Source: Armillaria gallica
Taxonomy: Eukaryota; Basidiomycota; Agaricomycetes; Agaricales; Physalacriaceae
Direction of reading: 5' to 3'
Assembly: GCA_037576215.1 (NCBI GenBank)
Contig: JBANDB010000020.1
Span: 372,001-436,000, forward strand
DNA: 64,000 nucleotides
The notes below the pieces were generated by a model, which worked only from the letters and a program-made list of their open reading frames with translations, did no database searches and was not told the DNA's origin. Below, one piece after another: positions 24,901 to 36,503 of this stretch. Every line of letters starts with the position of its first letter. Position 1 is the first letter of the stretch. Made by a program: the position numbers and the translations under genes.

Positions 24901-25351
24901 CTTGATTCGGTCATCATGTGAAACTCTGATCGCAGTTTGAAACACTAGGAAACACTACGCGCGTTGTGCATTGATTTATTTCTACAAGCTCATCCAAGTA
25001 TTAGAATTGGTTCACTAGCTTCCCTCTCTTGTAGGCTCTTTTCATTCATTAGGCGTCATGAACCCAGGCGATAAAATGGCGAACAACTCCAGAAGGACGG
25101 TTGGTTTGGTTTGGTAATACGATTTCTGTCTCTTCTCTCCCCTCATCCAATTTCTTACCTCATTGTATTCTTCAGGAAAGAGCGCTCTCCGAGAAGAGTA
25201 TAATTTTCTACAAGTTTTCTATGAACAATTGCTCGCAATGGGCACATGGGTATACCGACGACTGTACAAGCACGACCTTATCTGCTATATTACGGCAATG
25301 GTGACTAGCCACACAGTGGCGTAACGAATAGATATACAATTTCCAGTCCCG

Positions 25352-26899
25352 TTAGAACGTGAGTCCTGGCAACATCAAAGTACACTGAATATAGAGGAAA
25401 TAAATATCAGTATAAACAAAAAAATATACAATGGCCAGTCTTCTATGATCGAGCATCGAGGTGCGCGTATGACCTTCAGTGTTGTCGTGGTCCTGATACC
25501 AGAGACGCGCACACCTGCGTGTTCCAGAAACTACAGGCTTCTGATGATGCGACTCATCTAAACCCAAAGGCAGATCGGCATACATCGTCTCTTTTCTCCA
25601 GTACCCAGACCGGAGAGTGCGCACAAGCGAGTCCGTGAAAATTCCAATCTGTCCCGCTGCACCATTCTTCCCCTTTACTACCTTTTCCCTTGCCACCTCG
25701 TATCCCTTGCATGCAGCTATCGCAACGTGGGAGTCCATATCCGGGGACCAGTCCTCGGATACAATGGACCGATATCCAGGATAATATCTCAGATATTTTT
25801 CTCCGGCGAGGAGCATATCCTCAACCGTAGCGCCTGTTGTTACGGGAATGAAACGCGCTCCGGGCTCAGGTAACTCTCGACTGACGCCACCAGCGTGACA
25901 ACAGTCAAGAATGATGGTCATTCGGTGCCCCTTAGCTCGGCTGATTTGGGTTAGGATGCTATTGAGTTCCCTATCGCTAATGTCGGGGACAGGGTCGCTC
26001 TTGACGCCTGAGCTGCGATCTATAGGACAAAACGCCTCGATGTATCCGGGTTCCACCAAACCCTCTTTCTCATTTGTGTAGCAAGAACCGTGTCCGGAAT
26101 AAAAGATGATGATGTTGTCCCCATCCTGTATCTCATCATTGGTAGCGAGACTGAGAAGCATTTCGGTAATATGGGTGCGTGAAGGGTACAACGGATCCTC
26201 AGGGGATATTTGCTCGTGTGACCCGAGCAGAAGCTGTATGCGGTTCGGGGGCACGTGGAGATCTTCCGTGAAGTATTTTTGCATTAATTGTGCATCTGAT
26301 ACGCAACCACGCAGCGGGTAGCCTGGATACGCATCAATTCCAATGAGGACAACCCAGAATCGCGAAGCGTCGACGGAAAAGGGGGGCTAGAGCACCGATG
26401 ATTACTATCAAGGCCAATGACTAAAGATGCGAACTTACACCCGGAGGCAAGTGACGCGGGACCAATTTTATCGGGAGAGTGCGCTCATTAACGCGACTGC
26501 GGTGTCGGCGGAGGCGATAGAGCTTGTTTAGAGTCTCTAGATCCGGTGAATAATCTGGGTTGGACGACACTTTCTGCTTGATCTCGAGACGTAAAGTATC
26601 CGAGTCGAAATCATCCTTACACATCCCCATCTGCCCCGCTAACGCCGTCTCAACCTCCTCCAGCTCTCGTATATTTGCATCAAGGGCTTTCAAGTCTGAA
26701 TCTTTGAGGTGTTGCTGATATGGCCAGTAAAAGTCAAAACGATGAGGTTAGAGTATGAAGAGAAATTTATACCCGCCTTCCACCAGCGACGCCGTGTGTA
26801 GTATTCGATAATTAGGAGAACAAGTCCCACGATAAGGAGATCAAAGAAGAGCAGCGCAAGAACCAACGGTAGCGGTACAGGCTCCCAGGTCATCGACAT
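25352..26899 (-). CDS. Membrane-anchored caspase-like (metacaspase p20) protease, copy 3
   Basis: Three exons join in frame: 26899-26773, 26695-26439 and 26386-25352, with 77- and 52-nt introns, giving 472 aa. The first exon differs from copies 1 and 4: after MSMTWEPVPLP comes a strong transmembrane helix (about residues 11-32) followed by YYTRRRWWK, so the N-terminus is likely in the membrane with the basic flank in the cytosol. Exon 2 has LEEVETALAGQMGM and LNKLYRLRR. Exon 3 is the p20 fold: SRFWVVLIGIDAY, FYSGHGS with His227, ILDCCHAGG with Cys291, SHVAIAACKG and GIFTDSLVRTLRSG. The last 35 residues are again hydrophobic (LAIVYFFVYTDIYFLYI). No lesion is seen. Expression and specificity cannot be judged from sequence. 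Confidence 0.88.
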
Positions 26900-26909
26900 G
26901 GAGGAGTAG

Positions 26910-27900
26910 GCTTGGGCTGATTGGGGTTATTTGAGTGGTACGGGGCCAAATTTATACCCTCATCCATTTTATATCTATTGCTGATGATGAGAAATTACAC
27001 TGGTGCAGCAGCAGTGCTCAAACGATCTGTACATTTGTGTAATCTCGTGTCTTGGGGGAGTTCAAAGGACTGGAACAATGCGAGTGCTTCAGATAAAGCC
27101 TAGAATCTCATTTCAGCATACTATAATCATTTTGCTGTTGTCATTACCGTCGTTGCTGTCCTGGTGGACGGTTTAGGTCCCATAGATCTTCCAAGTTTCG
27201 CCATGTCGTGCACGATGGTAGTTGGCGCCATCGTGTGTGATGTGTGCGTGGGAGGTACCAGGTGGGCTGCGGGCCCAGGATCAAGCCTTGTGGATTGCAC
27301 TAAGGTGCTAACATAAGGTAGCGTCTCGAATGAAGGCCCACGCTTTCGTCCACTGCTGTAAGTACTCGAAAGTTGTCAGAAACTGGCTCAAAGCGGAGAG
27401 CTTCAATTTTGAAGAGGTTATGGAATATGTTCCAAGATATCGGTAGAGGCCATTGAAGAAAAGATGGTAGCTATGAACATGCCAAGTGAAGCTGCGGAAT
27501 GAGACGAGAGATAAAGTATTATGAATAAGTATTCAAATGGAATAAGGATGAAGTTTGAGATACGAGACAAGAAATCCTTGATTTCTTGGGTTTGGGGGGA
27601 GAGAACTCGGCTTCGAGAGAACTATCAGTTGAGCAGAGGGAGACCGGCAATGAAACAGGTCCCGGAATGAATACCGGGATGAAGGGATGCCGGAAGCTCA
27701 AACTCGAAGCGTTGGAAGCCGAGAACTCAGTTGTTCAGGATACCTGAAATCTGAGCAGCTGAAAGGACGTAGCTGCAGCGTCAGACCAGGCGCTACCCAT
27801 CCCAGAGCAAAGCTCCCAACGAGACAGGATGGCATGCAGCAAGTGCCGGAACCCCCAAACCAGAGCTGAAGCTCAGGATACTTCAAAGGATTTCATTACA
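26910..27900. other. No gene recognised
   Basis: Between the caspase start and the retrotransposon there is only a possible promoter region and short frames. Terminal repeats of the retrotransposon were looked for in 27490-27900 and not found. Confidence 0.4.
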
Positions 27901-27932
27901 TTTTCCAAGCTACATTCAACAGTGACAACGGG

Positions 27933-29030
27933 TTATTCCATGGAGATGTCTGATGGCAAACGGTGTCTAATGCGAAATTGTTCAAAGGAATTCTTCAGTT
28001 CAGCTATGCACGTGGGATCATACGACTTCGTGATCATGGCAGGAATAAGATCCTCCAGCTTGCGCCAATAAATTAAAAATGCCAGCAATTTCCAACGACC
28101 CTGCTTGGCTACTGTCTCAGGAGGAACACCTGCCAATAAGAGCTCTGTGGCACCACCTGGCCTAAAGCTGTGACCGTGGATGAAGTCTAGGTTTAGAGGT
28201 TCCCATATGTCACGACATCGTTTGAGGAACCACTCCTTCGTCATCGGAGCCCAAGAAGAGTCTGCTGTTTTGAACGTGAAGAGTGGGGCATTGGTAGGGA
28301 CATCCATGTTGGCCTTCAAGTGTGCACGGAGAGCCTTGACTGGGCATAAGTCCTCTCGTGAGGTAAAGATCAGGTCAGCACCTTCCTGCCGTTCCATCTT
28401 GGCCCAAGGGATATGAAACTGCACTGACTCTGCACCTCCAAAGTGCCTACGGAAGGATATCTGAACAGATTTGGCAACATGGAGCCGCTCGTTGAAGGTG
28501 TTGTGGGAGGGAATAGTTAATTCACCCAGGCAGCAGCATCCCCAAAAGGTGCAGAGAGCTACTGCCCAGACAGCGACATTGAAGGAATTTGATGTTTTTA
28601 GGCCTTCACAAAGGGCAAAGAGGTGCTCGAGGGTGACAGGACGGTGTTTAGGGTGAGATGGACGAGCTCCCCTCTTGGCAGCAGCTGTCTTGATATGGAC
28701 GACGAACTCGTCACCGCCTGCCCACTCTGCAGAGTTGATCTCGTGCCATGCTCAGAGGCCTGACATCCATGTGCTGATAGTCTTGCCTGGTGTTTTGGAA
28801 ACTGAAGCATCTGCCACAAAGGCAGCAAGGAGTAAATACAGGGCTGGTAAGCGTTCTAATTCTGGAATGTTTCGTTTGTCGGTGAATTGATGGAAGCATA
28901 GCAAGCCGGCACCGTAATTTTGGAGAGTAGAAACTTCGTGCATTGTGCGAATGAGAGATTGGATGGTGGCAGCATCGTGTGGAACTTCTTTGTAAAGCTT
29001 TAGGTCGAATGAGATTGAGTGGGGAGACAT
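27933..29030 (-). pseudogene. Tyrosine recombinase (YR retrotransposon)
   Basis: The N-terminal part (28752-29030) stops at a TGA. Downstream, GCCCLGEL lies where the first catalytic Arg of the R-H-R-Y set is expected (codon 28532-28530 reads TGC; CGC would give Arg). GHSFRPGGATELLLAGV holds the His and second Arg, and LIYWRKLED holds the nucleophile Tyr. With a missing Arg and a stop, it is inactive. Confidence 0.7.
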
Positions 29031-29465
29031 CCAACAGAAGAGTCAGTCTTCAGCTGGGACAAAGGGACGGTATTCGTTGTAATTGATTTCACAGCCTTTG
29101 TGAGGCTTTCTCGGTTTTATTCGGCCAGATGGTAAATGCAGAGGAATTGCCGGGGGAGGAGATTCCCTACTGCTGGCCTCGACAGGACGTACTGCTGGAA
29201 TGGATGATGTTCTAATTCTAATGCAGGTCAGCAGGTAGACAGGGAATGATGCACAAGCAATTCTAACCTAAACATGGCAAATGAAAGGAGTAAGCTCATC
29301 AGGGAGCTGGAAATAAGTTCTAAGCCTCATTTCCGGTAGACCCAGATCTCTGCGTGAGATTGGGTCTGCCGGGTTCTTGGCAGATTCAATATAGGAAAGG
29401 GAGAGGGAGATGCCTCTCGTTGTCAGAATGACAGCACTGCGTTGGATGGAAAGGTTGACAGAGAC

Positions 29466-31356
29466 ACTTCAACTACGGCCCTTCTCAAAGGCGCCGATGA
29501 CTCCCTGGTTGTCTGAGTGAGCCAGTATGGTGACGTCTCTTAGATCGTTGGCCTCTAGAGTGTATACAAAGAATTTGACTGCTAGCGCTTCAAGCCAACC
29601 GATATTTCTACCTTCTGACTTCCAACCTGGGCATAAACTCCAAGCATCCCACTTGCCATTGACTACCACACCAATGCCCCAGTCCGTGGAGGCATCTACA
29701 GATATATCCCAGTCCAACTGTGGGCCCTTGGGTTGAAGCGAGCGGAAGAGGCTGGGCTCTGAGAGCGTTGCCTCCCACCATTTCAGGTCCCGAATCATTG
29801 GGCTAGTTGGGTAATGACGCAAATAGCGGTTTTCATTGAAGCTGGATGCGAAGGAGAAGATTGAGGGAAGATGGGAGCTACCCAGCAGGTAGACGAAGGA
29901 AATGTGGACAAGAGATCCTTGCAGCGAAAGCGTTGGTGCCAGCAAGGTCGGATGGTTGGAATACAAGTTGATAAATTGACGAACACGATGGAGGAATTTG
30001 AGCCTCTTGTGCTCTGGCAGGGAGGCGCACTTATTTTCAACATCCCATTGAATACCAATGTAGACAAAGATGGGGGCAAAGTCAGACCATTTCGTTTTGT
30101 GCCAAGGAATATTGAGCGGTTCGATGAGCTTCTTGGCCGAGGCCATGTCATAAGGGTAAGTGAAGCCCAGAGCTTTGTTTCCAGATGATGGGAAGCGAAA
30201 AACGTTGAGATCATCAACCCATTTGACAGCGGGAGCCACCTTCTCCTTCTCCCAGATGTCCATCACTGCATTTGCGATGGAACCAGCATTGCCCTCTGAA
30301 GAGGCGCAACCAAATGGGCAGCAATGGTCAATAAAGAAACTGTTGAAGCCTTGCACCACAAAGTACTGCTTGTGGGTGGGAAGAATGGGGCAAGTTCAGT
30401 GGAATTTTGCGATGTCCAGGGTCATCGCCTGGGTGCCTGGAGGCGCGTGTGAAATCTAAGAGAGGGACTTAATGTCAGAACACATGAATTAAATCCAGAT
30501 AGACATTAAGATTATTGAGAACAGCGACTGAATGTCAAACAGAAGGTGTACAAATGTACAAAGGGTACGAATGTACATCATACAAATGTATTCAGGAAGT
30601 ACGAATGTACTGGAAGGTACTAGTGTACGAGGGGGAAGAAGACCAACTCACAATGTCAGCCACCTGAGCCGCAGAGCCGAATCGTGTAGGAAAGTTCTTG
30701 GTGTCAATATAATCATTTGTGGATGGAATGTCCTTGGTACCCTTGGACAAGTTCCTGACCACGTGAAGTTTGGGTTCTTCTCCTGGCCCTTGCTCTTGAA
30801 CATTTACTGAGAGTGGGGAACACTGAAAAGGCCCCAAGATTGTCTCCACCTCGGAACGAGAAAGAGGACCCGACATCCGACCCGCATCAGCTTCCTCCTG
30901 TAGGTAGTCATCGATGAAGGCCTTGTGCTTGGGGAAAGAAGTTCTATTCGGGAAAATGATGGAGCACTGAAGAGGTGGGAAGTCACCCATGGGGAAGCCG
31001 TTGCGTAGTTTTTGTACCAAGTCAGAATGGAGATGAGAGATATTATGCTTTTTGAGGAAGAAGTCAAAGGCGTCTGGGCTGTATGGTGTGATGACGCGCT
31101 CCCGAATGGAAGATTGATCAGGCAGAAGGAACGGGCTTGGGCTCGGCTGTGCAACGCCATGCGAATGTGTGGTGGTCATGGGCCAAGCAGAAGGAGCAGA
31201 CGTGGAGAGGGGAGACACCATGGGAGCAACGATTGCCTCGGTCTGGTGAGACGTTCCAGGAGATGCAAATCTTCTGGCTCTGGTTGCCTGCTTTGGGAGC
31301 AATACTACCTCTATCCCCGGCAACGAAGACGGATGCAGTGGGTTGGCCTGACTCAA
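29466..31356 (-). pseudogene. Reverse transcriptase and RNase H (YR retrotransposon)
   Basis: The minus-strand frame gives the RT entry region (VVRNLSKGTKD, FPTRFGSAAQVADI), a gap of about 190 nt bounded by GTGAGT and CTCTTAG that looks like an intron (about 30651-30458), then AMTLDIAKFH, a TGA stop, and the catalytic box KWVDDLNVF. RNase H follows with SVDASTDWGIGVVV, EALAVKFFVY and AHSDNQGVIGAF. The gap carries several GTACGAATGTAC-type words. A second stop ends the RNase H frame at 29469. Confidence 0.7.
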
Positions 31357-32536
31357 AGGAGTTGAACTTGCATTGATGAATGCGGTGTCCTCTTCTAGCG
31401 CAGATGAGGCAGATCACGGCGTCGGGTGAAGAGGTCCTGGCGTCGCTCCTCTGAAAGGACGACATGATCCTTCCAGTGCCCTGACGGAAAGATGTGGCCA
31501 AGGAGCAGGAGCTTTGCTGAGAGGCTAACTGGTTACGCATGTGAATGTACCCCTCCTCGCGTTTCCGATCCCTCTCATCCCGGATGTGTTCCTTCGTCTG
31601 GGAGAGCTCTGAGGCGTAGTATTGTTGGGAGAACTTGAACCCTCTGTCCGAGTTGTGGTAGTCAATGCGAAGCTTGATATCAGTGGCCAGGACCGCCTCG
31701 TAAATGAGGGAGAAGTCAATGAGGTTGTGGAAGAAAAAGAAGTGGTCCTCCCAGCGTTTTGCCCATGCCGCATCACGGACACCATCAGGGGAAGTTCGTA
31801 GGGAAGAAAGGAAGTCGACGTAGCGAGGAGAAGCGTCTTGCCATTGCAACTCCGTGAGATCGGTCTCTTTGCCAAATCTAGCGTTAGAGACATCAAGCAC
31901 AGTGACTTTACCCTGACCACGGTCCTGTATCTTCTTCGTTGGGAGAGTATCACCTTCTCGATGGATGATGGCAATGTTTGCGAGGGTGAAGAGGTGTAAC
32001 GGGATGTACTGCTTAGCATCGGCCAGACGGTATAGCTCTGCGTGATAGCCTTCGAACTGGAAAGAGGAACCAGGCTGGCGTTCCACCTCCTCACTGCAAT
32101 TAAAGATCTTCTTACGCTTTTCGGTGACGTCCCCAGGGGAGTCGTCAACCGCATCCCTCGGCTGTTTGTTCTTCAGCCCCAGGAATCCCGAGATGAGCTC
32201 CTTCGACTTCGGAGTGATCTTGGCCAGAGCCTGCAGAAACTTGGTGGAAGAATTTTTGGGGGACGTAGGCGGAGTGGGTGTATGCTGCGAACCCTCTGTG
32301 GTCAGCAAAGAGGCTAAGGAAGATGCTGGGGAGCGTCCGGTCTCTGCATGCTTATCTAGCCTATCCTGGTTATCAGCCTTCACCAGGGTGTTCCGTGCTC
32401 TCTTGCGTGAGAGTGACCAGGTGGCCAAACGTGCTTTGTCTGCGTCGTCCCCATGGGTTTTGTCCTTCCTGTAACTGAGAGGGATGGCTGGTGGCAGCGG
32501 CGGACCAGCCACGAAGCCCGGAGGAGGAATAGACAT
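31118..32536 (-). CDS. Gag-like protein with zinc knuckle (YR retrotransposon)
   Basis: The frame starts at the ATG at 32536 (MSIPPPGFVAGP) and runs to a TGA at 31118. It has a Ser/Lys-rich N-terminus, a central helical region, and a CLICARRGHRIHQC zinc knuckle (Cx2Cx4Hx4C) near 31400. A second Cys/His cluster (CSFCLAHDHHTFAWRC) lies near the end. It is probably a nucleic-acid-binding capsid-type protein. Its 3' end overlaps the RT frame by about 240 bases, so RT is made either by frameshifting or splicing. Confidence 0.65.
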   Translation of the reverse strand: MSIPPPGFVAGPPLPPAIPLSYRKDKTHGDDADKARLATWSLSRKRARNTLVKADNQDRLDKHAETGRSPASSLASLLTTEGSQHTPTPPTSPKNSSTKFLQALAKITPKSKELISGFLGLKNKQPRDAVDDSPGDVTEKRKKIFNCSEEVERQPGSSFQFEGYHAELYRLADAKQYIPLHLFTLANIAIIHREGDTLPTKKIQDRGQGKVTVLDVSNARFGKETDLTELQWQDASPRYVDFLSSLRTSPDGVRDAAWAKRWEDHFFFFHNLIDFSLIYEAVLATDIKLRIDYHNSDRGFKFSQQYYASELSQTKEHIRDERDRKREEGYIHMRNQLASQQSSCSLATSFRQGTGRIMSSFQRSDARTSSPDAVICLICARRGHRIHQCKFNSFESGQPTASVFVAGDRGSIAPKAGNQSQKICISWNVSPDRGNRCSHGVSPLHVCSFCLAHDHHTFAWRCTAEPKPVPSA

Positions 32537-33890
32537 AGCGATGAGATCAGCGAAGAGCGACGAAGGGACGGAGCGATGATAGAGAAAGCACGAAGTGGGA
32601 ACGAAGTAAAAATACAAGAGCGCAGAATAGCGCAGGACGATCGCGTTGTTTGGCTGACTTCACTGGGCCAAACATCTGGGGAAACGCGACACAAAACACT
32701 GGGGAAATGATCTCTCTATTTCGCTACGCTTTACTTGGCCAGTCACAGAGTCTGAGCCGTTCGTGCCTCACGTCAGACTTGTGTGGCATCAGACCAGGAG
32801 AGTATGTCTGTCTAGGACAGGGGAGACATCACCAGGGTCACGATGGATCATTACACAATACAATTTAGATACAAGACGGGCATTGTTATTCCTCATCGCA
32901 ATATTAACTTTAACGGCGTGGATAAAGGAATGCCATCCTACAACCATCGGAGTGTGCTATTCCATGTCCCTTCAAAAGAACGAAATGGCAAACATGGGTC
33001 TGGCGAACCAACGCGGGGATCAAATAGCCACTCCTCTAATAGATCGAGAGGTCAACGTGAAGATGCTGGGATCAACACCGGTACAAACGGAGCTCCGATA
33101 GGATGTCTTCTCAGTTGGTCTGCGCGTCTAAGAGCATCAAAACATTGTGATCTATTTGTTTTACGACCGCCCTCGTAAATGCCACGAGGACTCCATGTCG
33201 TCGAAGCACTGTCACTGTCCTTCCAAAGTCAAAGGAAGGTAGGGCAGCTGGGAGTAGAGAGCACACAATCATGATATTCAGTATTAGAACAGAGCGAACA
33301 AGTATGGAAATTCTGAGACTTGTCGAGTAGGAAGAGCCAAACAAAAAAATCACCCTAAGAGGCTAAGAGTTCTGCTAATGCGAAATCGAAAGAGTTGCGT
33401 ATCATGGCCCGAGTCAGGAGGAGGGTGCCGGGGGTTAGTAAAGGAAAGAAAGGGGAATCGATCTTGAATCGATATCAGACTAACATAACATTCTTGGACT
33501 GACGTTTGAGTATGAATAAGTAAGTACCTTACTGTTCTTTGCGTCTCAGGGTCGGTTCCTCATTATTGTCTTCTGGATTCAAATTGTTACATGCCAGTTT
33601 GAGGCAGGTTCGAATTAGTCAAAACGCGGTAGGCATAGAAGTTCCGAGTCGACTCGAGAATGAAACATTGCAGTATCCGAAACGTCACACGAAATGCAAG
33701 GACAGGAGCAGGCATAGATGGTGCTTGCAACACTTCTGCAGATACATGCTGTCGTTCTGAAGCACTACCTCTCCGCGCGCCCAGTAGCCACTGGCGAAGC
33801 ATCACGGATATATACGCACGTTGCTATGTATGTGAATATACAGTAAGCGGTAGCGAAGGACCATGCACGTACCGGAATCGATTAGGACTC

Positions 33891-33918
33891 TGAATGTGAG
33901 ATTCGAATCTCACATTCA
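33891..33918. repeat. Perfect 28-nt palindrome
   Basis: TGAATGTGAGATTC is followed at once by its reverse complement. The centre GATTCGAATC resembles a tRNA T-arm (box B), but no matching acceptor or D-arm was found on either strand. Confidence 0.8.
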
Positions 33919-35860
33919 AAGACAGGCGTCGAGCCAGAACATATCGAGTCTCGACCGAATGAACTACAGTGACGAATAGGGTAGTACGGCATGATTGTAT
34001 GTGAGAAAGGATGGGCTCTGGCCCAGAACAGTGACTCGTGAGGGTGGCTGTATTCGATAGAACCGCCGCAATTCTTCCGCATTTACCGAATCCAGTCTTG
34101 ACGCATACCTCTAAATTCTTTTATTGACCTTTCATCAGAATTATTTATATCGTCGACATCAAGTCGACGTATGCTTTACCTGAGCTTGAGCACCGCTTCT
34201 TTCAAAAATCCATGGGCACGATTCAAAATCCACATGTATCAGTCAATAATTCTACATATTGATATCTGTCAGTAGCGAAAATGGCTCATTTAACGTTGGT
34301 TTCGTAGGCAGCCACGGATCCCTGTGGATAGACATAGATTCGTAACGATGAATACCTATGGACACCATACATCTTAGTACTGCGAATGACACCCATTGAT
34401 ATCTACATACATTCCCCTACTGACCAGCACTACGTTCCCGCCACTACCTTTCTGATCCCCCACCGTTCATTGATTCTGCCACCAAACAGTGCTCAGCACG
34501 AAGTTCCCAGGGGGGAATATAGGTAGCGTACCTTCTTCAATGCCGTGGCCTGTTTCCTCGCATGTTTTTCTCAGGAAATCCATCAGCCAAGTTGCCGGAT
34601 GGGAATGAGAAGACAGAGACAATACGACCTTGCGGTATGTACCGCCCTAGGAACCTTCCATATTCTCCTTGTCTTTTTCAAGATCGACGGCGGTGCTGTC
34701 GGGGCCGCCGCTGAGTCCTTTGGACGCAGTCACGTCTTGAGAAACGGTACTCCGAAATCTATTGAAAATGCACATGAAATGGAAAAACCAAAAACCACGA
34801 TAGAAGAGATCCTTGCCTTCCACGATATCTATAGGTGGTATAGTTATTCCTAAACAGTTGTTAAGCGTCGAGTATTCCGAGTGGGGTGGAGAATTTATTC
34901 TTGGTTGGTGCTGGCTCGGAATTGACAATCGTTATTGCATTGCCCAAATCAGTGACATGTAGCAGCAGGTTTCCGGGCCTGATCTAGAATTATTTTGCAG
35001 GTGACAGATGAATTTGTCGAATTTTAGATACGACACGGCCTCTGATCTATAAACAACCAAGCGTACTCAACTGGACAGAACGCATCAGAAACAATGTATG
35101 TGGTTCCTCTGCTTGAGCTGGAGAAGTCAGATTGGTTATCAGCAAACGAAGGAGCATGGAGATTTTATAGCATGCCTTATCATTAGATTCGACTTCAACC
35201 AATTAGGACAGTTGCTGGAAATATACACTGTAGCCATTTCCCAGAGGTAGGCGTGGCAGAGGCTGTGACGGACGTAAGAGAGTTAGAGGTTGTTGGCGCA
35301 GGTATAGTTCGCCAGAACGCAATAGTATCCCAGAAAGGGCTCCAGATGGATCGAGCGAAGGCATAAGCCGATGCGGTATTCGCTTTGCCTAGTGAATTGT
35401 CATTTTGACCCTTGATGCACATAACGTCGGCCAGGGTGATCATTCTCTTCAAGAAAAACATGCGAGACACAAGGGACCGGAGATATCAAGCTAGCGGGAG
35501 CAGAGATGGAGGCGGCAGGACTACGACTAGATGACGATACAGTAGAGTTAGGCCTCAAGAGAATGTTGCACATCACCCTGAAAAGCAATGAATGTCGTAA
35601 GAAGTAAGAAAGAGGTGGTGAACGCACTTAGTTCTCCCTTTATCTCATCAATACGTGCGCCTCTTTTACGGTTACATTGCTCTATAGACCATGAGATGAT
35701 GAGCCTCTATCTGGCGCATTATAATATGCGAGAGTGGTAGGTCTGACAATTGGTATGCAATTTCTCGCCGTTTCATTCCACACAAGTTTCGATGACATTT
35801 GGTTTGCAGTACGTGCGGCGGCAACATCGATGAGGAAGTTCAGATCCTATGACTGTAATT

Positions 35861-36300
35861 TCATGTAAGGTTCTTTTCCCGTAAATATTCTTCAATTAAT
35901 CCTCCATCAACGTTCACGGACTTTTGATTGACGCTTTGAATCGGAATGTGCTTATCAAATAAATGTTCGCTACGCCTCGTGTTAACACCATTATTGGACA
36001 CGAATGGAACGGGAGCAGAAGTGACCTTCCGAAATCGAGAAAACTTCCCTCCAGTCATGGACGCGATCTCATTCAATATCGCATATGAGCTCACGAAGTT
36101 CGTATTGCCGTTGGCTTCAATCCACAAGACTTAAAGTTGTTCATATACCAACCTGTACGTTGTCTTTCTTTCATGTCAATCATTATCTGACAGAGTGGCA
36201 CGACCAATAGACAATCTATAGGACCCGAGTCATTCCATTCGCCAACGCAACGTTGAAGAACGAAAAACAATGACTTTCTGATCATCGTTTATTGGAACAT
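35861..36300 (-). pseudogene. Decayed coding sequence of unknown type
   Basis: On the minus strand SSYAILNEIASMTGGKFSRF and VDGGLIEEYLREKNL read well to a stop at 35861. Upstream, in the same direction, VISITGDVPINDDQKVIVF and RATLSDND can be read with intervening stops. It looks like part of a larger lost protein; I do not recognise the family. Confidence 0.3.
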
Positions 36301-36503
36301 CACCAGTGATTGATATTACTAATTTGTCGTTATCTACAATACGTCAGATTTACAGAAATGCTCCTTTTGACCATGCCATTACGACTCGGTTTCTAGCAGA
36401 CAAGGTTCTATTTCTCTTCGGGCAGTGAATACTGCGACACTGTGTAAGAGCCACGCGCAATTGGCAGCGCCTAGTTTCGTGCATATGCCTCGTAACTACC
36501 ACC

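Larger units (their letters stand above)
27933..32536 (-). mobile_element. DIRS/Ngaro-like tyrosine-recombinase retrotransposon, inactivated
   Basis: On the minus strand the order is Gag-like protein, reverse transcriptase, RNase H, then tyrosine recombinase, which is the layout of YR retrotransposons. The RT part overlaps the Gag end in another frame. Premature stops lie at 30396-30398 (RT), 29469-29471 (end of RNase H) and 28752-28754 (recombinase), each where CGA would restore Arg. Borders and terminal repeats were not found, so the span covers coding remains only. Confidence 0.8.
32700..36480. other. Gene-poor interval
   Basis: No complete gene was recognised. It holds a perfect 28-nt palindrome (33891-33918) and a decayed coding-like stretch on the minus strand (35861-36300). 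Confidence 0.4.

Noticed and set aside
27933..28424. A free-standing tyrosine recombinase gene (Crypton-like)
   Set aside because: It is the continuation of the RT-RNase H-recombinase order of a single retrotransposon; the upstream part is separated only by a TGA.
29460..32540. Long terminal repeats or inverted ends of the YR retrotransposon
   Set aside because: I compared 27490-27900 with 32540-32900 by eye and found no convincing repeat; a dot-plot would be needed.
33891..33918. A functional tRNA at the palindrome
   Set aside because: Only a T-arm is present; no acceptor or anticodon arm pairs on either strand.
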